Shown piece by piece: positions 59,874-64,000 of a stretch of DNA of 64,000 nt. The position numbers were made by a program, and so were the translations under genes. How positions within the stretch are numbered: the stretch's first letter is position 1; every line of letters starts with the position of its first letter. Source of the stretch: Nocardia rhizosphaerihabitans (GTDB lineage: Bacteria; Actinomycetota; Actinomycetes; Mycobacteriales; Mycobacteriaceae); the NCBI RefSeq assembly GCF_014646295.1, contig NZ_BMNE01000009.1, positions 157,870 through 221,869 on the forward strand, written 5' to 3'. The notes beneath the pieces are model-generated. The model did no database searches. It had not been told where the DNA came from and worked only from the letters and a program-made list of their open reading frames with translations.

Positions 59874-60645
59874 AATCGCTGTTGTGCGCAACCGTGCGGG
59901 GCTACTCATGCGCAGTAGCCCCGTCCCGCCCCGGCAAGGTTCAGGCGCGGTGCTCGGTGGGAGTCGACGATGGTCCGGTGGTGAACGTACTAGACACAAC
60001 ATCGGTGAGCGCGGCACGTCCGGCGGCGGCCAGCAGTCCGACGACGAGCCCGGCACGCTCGGCGGAGCTGGAACCGATCCAAACGTTTGAGCACCTCAGG
60101 CCCCCGCGCTGGCTTCAGCGCCCGGCCGTGTGGGTCTCAAGGCCGCGGATATCGCGATGTGACTCGCTGTGGTACTGCCCGCGCCCTGCGCGAAAGCTGA
60201 AGTGGGGCAGGTTCAGGTCGGATCTGAGGCGCCGATCCCGGCTGCGTGCAGGTCGGCTGGGCAACTGTGCCTCTCGATCTGGCGCGGGTGATCATTGAAC
60301 CTGCGAGGTCCCGCGCACCCCTCACCACGGTGATAGGGGTTGAAACGAAAGTGGGTCGGGTGTCTGGAGTGCGACCTAGGCTGACGTGGTGTGCTCCTCG
60401 CATGAGCGGGGAGGAGCCGGCCAGCCACTCGCGTGACCAGCTGTTGCGGGTGGATACGCGGAGGCTGGCCAATGCGTCGATCACAGTGGAAGAACTGTCG
60501 CGGCCCGCCACTCCCGTTCTGGACGTTGGCGTCTAATGTGTCCGATTCTTCACGGGCCGTGTTGCCTGGTAGATTCTGGGACCCATAGCCCGCGTTCGGA
60601 ATCCGGGCCACGGGTCGAGAGTTACGGCCTACACAACGATCTGCC
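59874..60645. other. Non-coding stretch upstream of the OLD nuclease
   Basis: About 770 bases with no convincing gene on either strand. It contains one good match to a type I-E CRISPR repeat (60391-60419) and a small dyad (ACCCCT...AGGGGT at 60317-60340). The rest shows nothing recognisable. Confidence 0.45.
60391..60419. repeat. Solitary type I-E CRISPR-repeat-like sequence
   Basis: GTGCTCCTCGCATGAGCGGG followed by GAGGAGCCG is 29 bases long, the exact length of type I-E repeats. It keeps GTGCTCC-CGC at the start, GCGGGGA in the middle and GAGCCG at the end. CTCCTCGC and GCGGGGAG form an 8-bp stem (one G-T pair) with an ATGA loop. No second copy occurs at 61 bases either side and no cas gene is in the window. 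Confidence 0.45.
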
Positions 60646-62472
60646 TTGGATGGTTGGCAAGTGCATCTTGAGAAGTACTCTGTGCGCGGGTTTCGTTCAC
60701 TCGCCGACGTTACGGACATCCCGATCGGTGGTCCGACGATCCTTGCGGGTCCCAACGACGGCGGAAAGTCTGCGGCGCTCAACGCGCTCGCGTTCCTTCT
60801 CGACTCGCACGTCCTGACAGAGGACGATCGGTCCTACGTCTCCGGCGAGTCCGGCGGCCGTTGCGCGACCACAGAGGTAGTAGGCGAATTTCGCCTGGAC
60901 CACTGGGAGCAGGAGAAGCTGTGTCAACCTGCTCTCCTGCGTCTCCGGCGCTCGGCCGACGCTGATCTCGTGCCGCGGTACGAGATCTGGGGCCCGGTGC
61001 CCGACGACGAAGACCTGCGGGACCTCGCCGGAAAGGTGGTCCCCGAACTCAAGGAACTGGCGGCCAAGTACGGGATCCGCACGACGAAATTGACGAAGCC
61101 TCAGATACTGGCCAGCCTGGTCGACTACGGTCGACAGCACTCCAGCTATGCAGGCTGGAGTGGAATGCCTCCCGCCCTGTTGGGTCGGCTTCCACGGATC
61201 GCCGAGTTTGCAGGGCAATCGGCGCCGGAGGAAGCTATCCGCTCAGTGCTGAGCGTGCGATTCAAGAACTACCTGGCCGAGGAAGACGTACAGGGCCGTG
61301 TTCGCCAGCTGGAAACCGACGCACGCGACCGCATGACTATCGAAGCGAAGCCATTGGCCGACCACATCGTGGAGCGGTGCCCCGATATCACCTCTGTCAC
61401 AGTTGAATCCGAGGTAAGCGTCACCCCGGCCTTGCGCTCGGTTTCCCTTCGGTTGGAGCGGGCGTCAGGGGAGGCGGTGCGCTTGGACCACTCCGGTCGC
61501 GGCAGCACCCGCCGGATCTCGATGGCTGTGTGGGAAGGAACCAGTGAGCTACTGGCCGAACCTGCTGGCAGCGACGACGATCCAGACGTCGAGCCGCCTG
61601 TCCAGGTCATCATCGCCTACGACGAACCGGATACGCATCTGGACTATCACTTCCAGCGCGAGGTCATGGAAATCATTCGACGGCAGGCGCTGGCAACGCA
61701 CGTCAACGTTGTCGTCGCCACCCACTCCATGAACCTCATCGACGGTGTGGATATTCGAGATGTGGTGTTGCTTCACTTGGACGGCGCACGCCGAACGGTG
61801 ATGCAGCGCATGGGTAGCGCGGATCACTCCGAGTTCGACCGCCACCTCGGCGCGATCGCCACTGCAGTCGGCTTGCGCAATTCCGTCTTGCTCCACGAAC
61901 GTTGCTTTCTTGCGGTTGAGGGCGAGACCGAAAAGCTGGCCATTCCGATACTGTTCAATCTGTCCGAGGGCATGTCGTTGCAAGCTGCAGGGATCGCGTT
62001 GTGGGCTTGCGGTGGCAACGACGGTGCGTTGCAACTCGCTAGCTACCTTCACAAACACAGGCGTAGTGTGATGCTGATGATCGACGCCGACAGTGAGCGA
62101 AAGAGCCGGATCTTCCGGCAGGGCAACCTCGTCCGGCACTTCGGCCAAGACACGGACAAAATCACGAGAATGCTGGGGCAAAGGTCGGGCGCCGATGAAT
62201 TGGAGGAGCTGTTCGACGACGAGACCTGGGCACGAACCGCGAACGAGGCCTGGCCGAGAGACGGTGTCTGGACACCCGAGCACTTCGCCGACCACCGGGG
62301 TCGGAAGAAGTTCAGCGCCGACGTCGAGCAGATGCTGAAGGAATTCAGTAGCCATCACCCGTCGGGCAAGCCTGAGATGCTGTGGGAGGTCGCTGTCCGA
62401 CTCGATCGCCCCGAGGATGTGCCGAGTGAGCTAAGAGGGATCTTCGCTGACCTGCGCGTGCTAGCCGGCTAG
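60646..62472 (+). CDS. OLD-family ATP-dependent nuclease (AAA ATPase plus TOPRIM)
   Basis: A 608-residue protein likely involved in phage or foreign-DNA defence. The ATPase half has Walker A GPNDGGKS (35-42; usually GPNNSGKS), an ABC-like signature HSGRGSTRRISMA (282-294), Walker B VIIAYDEPDTHLD (321-333) and the switch His in VVATHSMNLID (357-366). The TOPRIM half has CFLAVEGETEKLAIPILF with the metal Glu (420-437), WACGGNDGALQLASYLHK and VMLMIDADSE (475-484). All catalytic elements look intact. Class 2 OLD proteins (Gabija GajA) pair with a UvrD-like helicase; none is adjacent, so this is solitary. Start is TTG 60646 or, in frame, GTG 60661. Confidence 0.85.
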   Translation: MDGWQVHLEKYSVRGFRSLADVTDIPIGGPTILAGPNDGGKSAALNALAFLLDSHVLTEDDRSYVSGESGGRCATTEVVGEFRLDHWEQEKLCQPALLRLRRSADADLVPRYEIWGPVPDDEDLRDLAGKVVPELKELAAKYGIRTTKLTKPQILASLVDYGRQHSSYAGWSGMPPALLGRLPRIAEFAGQSAPEEAIRSVLSVRFKNYLAEEDVQGRVRQLETDARDRMTIEAKPLADHIVERCPDITSVTVESEVSVTPALRSVSLRLERASGEAVRLDHSGRGSTRRISMAVWEGTSELLAEPAGSDDDPDVEPPVQVIIAYDEPDTHLDYHFQREVMEIIRRQALATHVNVVVATHSMNLIDGVDIRDVVLLHLDGARRTVMQRMGSADHSEFDRHLGAIATAVGLRNSVLLHERCFLAVEGETEKLAIPILFNLSEGMSLQAAGIALWACGGNDGALQLASYLHKHRRSVMLMIDADSERKSRIFRQGNLVRHFGQDTDKITRMLGQRSGADELEELFDDETWARTANEAWPRDGVWTPEHFADHRGRKKFSADVEQMLKEFSSHHPSGKPEMLWEVAVRLDRPEDVPSELRGIFADLRVLAG

Positions 62473-62664
62473 CAAGTCGAGCGAGCTTCGGCCACGAGCC
62501 CGTCGCGCCAACATCCGCTTCTTTCTTTGCGCCGAGGTGGGCTCGACCCATGTGTGCCACTCGGCGGTAGGGTCCCAGCGTTGAAGATGCTCGTCGCGAT
62601 CCACTCCGCACCACCGACAACCGTTGGGGTTGGGTATCGCCTCATCGTCCTTGTTGTGCGTCAT
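62464..62664 (-). CDS. Phage-type small CxxC protein (66 aa)
   Basis: MTHNKDDEAIPNPNGCRWCG, then VDRDEHLQRWDPTAEWHTWV and EPTSAQRKKRMLARRARGRS. CRWCG plus the His residues (DEH, EWHTW) suggest a one-zinc knuckle, and PTxxQxxxRMxARR is the usual ending of a small protein family common in actinophages and their integrated relatives. GAAGGGG precedes the ATG at 62664. The stop is at 62464-62466 or the adjacent codon, next to the OLD nuclease stop, and the two genes converge. Confidence 0.65.
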
Positions 62665-62756
62665 ACCGACCCCTTCTCTCCAGGTATTTGTACCCCAGCT
62701 GTATGACATCTAAGTTGCTACCGCGCGAGCAGAAGAGCGGGAGTCGGCGGTGTGTG

Positions 62757-62920
62757 GACCTGACCGAGGACCCGGCCCCCAGACGCTTGGACGCCATCGC
62801 GGAATTGGTCGAGCTGAGCCCCACCGGAGGTATTCGCGTGGAACTATCCGCCACCGGCAGCCCACCAGCGGACATCAACGCCCACATCGACCTCACCGCC
62901 TACCGCATCGTGCAGCAGCC
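62757..62920 (+). pseudogene. Fragment of a sensor histidine kinase (NarL-type partner)
   Basis: RRLDAIAELVELSPTGGIRV followed by ELSATGSPPADINAHIDLTA and YRIVQQ matches the segment between the dimerisation helices and the ATPase domain of HisKA_3 kinases, which usually reads VDLAAYRIVQEALTN. About 50 residues survive. The flanks are unrelated and the expected N-box is missing. Confidence 0.55.
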
Positions 62921-62926
62921 CCGGAC

Positions 62927-62955
62927 GTGCTCCCCGCGCGTGTGGGGACGGGGGA
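62927..62955. repeat. Type I-E CRISPR-repeat-like sequence, degenerate, possible second copy at 62982-63010
   Basis: GTGCTCCCCGCGCGTGTGGG followed by GACGG keeps the first half of an actinobacterial type I-E repeat exactly and matches the copy at 60391 in 19 of 29 positions. A weaker copy (GGGCTCACCCCCACGCGTGT then GCGGACG) follows with its shared CGTGTG core 58 bases on, close to the 61-base unit. Confidence 0.4.
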
Positions 62956-63532
62956 CCACTCATCCCCACCACCCGTGACCCGGGCTCACCCCCACGCGTG
63001 TGCGGACGACACTTGTTGACCAGCGTTTGTCGCCCGACACCTCGCTTTCACTCACTATTGACTTGGCACCATCCCGTCGGCCAACCCAGTGCGGATGAGC
63101 CCGCAGGCCTCGACCGACGAGACATACCCAGCTTCCTCATACCCCACCTTCTCGAGACCCGGGACAGGGCGTCTCGCCTCAGCCGATTGCTCACAGGCGA
63201 GACCTTCCCCTGCGTTCCTACACCGCCGCCACGGCGCAGGCGTGATCCAGCTTATGCATCGCAAGATCGTGGATGTGGAAGCCTCGCCCAGCACGCTCGA
63301 ATGCGCGAGCCCATGTCGCATGAACACGGACCAGAACTGTTTGCAGGCACTGCCTGTTTCGAGATGGCCGACCTCGTCCAGGGCGCCGACACCGGGTGCC
63401 TACCCGTTCCGTTCACACCCTCCGGTACCGCCGTCGATGCGCACTCCCCTGCGGGCGGTTCGCCTACCAGCTCGACGGTGGCCGGCCGCTGCGAAGGGAT
63501 GTCCCGTAAGTTGTTGAGTGGCAACAGGTATC
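62956..63532. other. Decayed sequence without a recognised gene
   Basis: About 570 bases. Open frames exist on both strands (63055-63327 minus, 62998-63561 plus), but they overlap, lack ribosome sites and resemble no family I can name. It is probably remains of mobile DNA. Confidence 0.4.
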
Positions 63533-64000
63533 GTGTCACCGGTGGTGATCTCGGCGGCTGACCCGGTGATGGTGGAGTTGTTCTCCGGGCTGCGGCCCGC
63601 ACGTTCGCTCGCCTGATCACCCAGTTGCGGCGCGAGGGCGCCGACCGGCCGTTGCGGGGCCGGCCCTGGGGGTTGTGTTTCGAAGACCGGGTGCTGCTGG
63701 TGGCCACCTACTGGCGGACCAACCTCACGATGCGTCAACTCGCGGCGGTGTTCGGGATATCGAAATCAGCGGCGGCCCGGGTGATCGAAGACCTGGGACC
63801 GGCGTTGGCGCTACGGCCCCGCGCCCGGTTCGGCCGTGGTGCGGTGTTGATCGTGGACGGCACCCTGGTCCCGACCCGTGATCACAACCTCGCCGCGCAG
63901 AGTAAGAACTACCGGTACTCCACCAACCACCAGGTCGTCATCGACGCCGACACCGAACTGGTCGTCGCGCTCGGAAAACCGTTGCCGGGTAACCGCAACG
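63533..64000 (+). pseudogene. IS5-type transposase with 5' frameshift, cut by the window edge
   Basis: GTG at 63533 starts VSPVVISAADPVMVELFSGL and hits TGA at 63614. The family sequence resumes in another frame from about 63590: ARTFARLITQLRREGADRPL, RGRPWGLCFEDRVLLVATYW, RTNLTMRQLAAVFGISKSAA (helix-turn-helix), VLIVDGTLVPTRDHNLAAQS (first catalytic Asp), KNYRYSTNHQVVIDADTELV and VALGKPLPGNRN up to the edge. One base has been gained or lost in the GC-rich run near 63588. The rest of the gene is outside, so the state of its 3' half is unknown. Confidence 0.8.

Noticed and set aside
55215..63010. A functional CRISPR-Cas locus
   Set aside because: Repeat-like sequences are single and diverged, spacing is irregular, and no cas gene is present.
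63055..63327. 90-codon minus-strand frame near the right end
   Set aside because: No ribosome site and no family I can name; it overlaps equally long plus-strand frames.
60646..64000. Gabija system (GajA plus GajB)
   Set aside because: The ATPase/TOPRIM gene is present, but no UvrD/PcrA-like helicase frame can be read downstream or upstream in the window.
54314..64000. Direct repeat of the tRNA-Pro 3' end as an attL/attR pair
   Set aside because: No second copy of the T-arm and acceptor sequence was found up to the right edge of the window.

Overview
This 64 kb window is high-GC actinobacterial chromosome. Its gene content points to a mycolate-containing actinomycete, most likely Nocardia: a fused HadA/HadB-type dehydratase, a PGRP amidase with LGFP repeats, many acyl-CoA dehydrogenases and SDRs, PucR and TetR regulators, a prpDBC operon with divergent prpR, and a DUF1918 protein. 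The genus is an inference from gene families, not from a marker gene.

Region 1 (1-13500) holds a GGDEF diguanylate cyclase cut by the left edge, a fused MaoC dehydratase, a secreted amidase, and a minus-strand catabolic operon (SMP-30-like, acyl-CoA dehydrogenase, SDR, SDR, broken APH-type kinase). A PucR regulator faces that operon. A methyltransferase, a small alarmone synthetase and a coupled pair of very small genes follow.

Region 2 (13484-24826) is a valine and fatty-acid catabolism cluster. An acyl-CoA dehydrogenase diverges from mmsA, isobutyryl-CoA dehydrogenase, a 3-hydroxyisobutyryl-CoA hydrolase-like gene, mmsB, an enoyl-CoA hydratase, fadA, fadB, a TetR regulator and an SRPBCC protein. 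Most junctions are 4-base stop/start overlaps. The end product, propionyl-CoA, can be consumed by the methylcitrate cycle genes prpD, prpB and prpC at 44621-48161, which sit opposite prpR.

Region 3 (24939-53604) is mixed chromosomal backbone: a TauD-type dioxygenase, a complete OpuC-type ABC importer, TerD, hydrolases and SDRs paired with TetR regulators and visible palindromic operators, a second PucR regulator, a trimmed family A DNA polymerase, an adenosine-specific kinase family protein, a duplicated monooxygenase-like protein, metF, an ASCH-like protein, DUF1918, a GntR/PEBP/SDR unit, and a deletion scar where a MmyB-type regulator and an NmrA-type gene have both lost their 5' ends.

Region 4 (about 54300-64000) is a decayed accessory island that begins at a tRNA-Pro(GGG) gene. 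Coding density and GC fall. It contains an uncharacterised protein with an FLQFK motif, a complete IS5-family element with a frameshift site and a TTA target duplication, a regulator with two helix-turn-helix domains and DUF5753, an OLD-type ATPase/TOPRIM nuclease (probable phage defence), a phage-type small CxxC protein, a histidine-kinase fragment, scattered single sequences resembling type I-E CRISPR repeats without cas genes, and a frameshifted IS5-type transposase running off the right edge.
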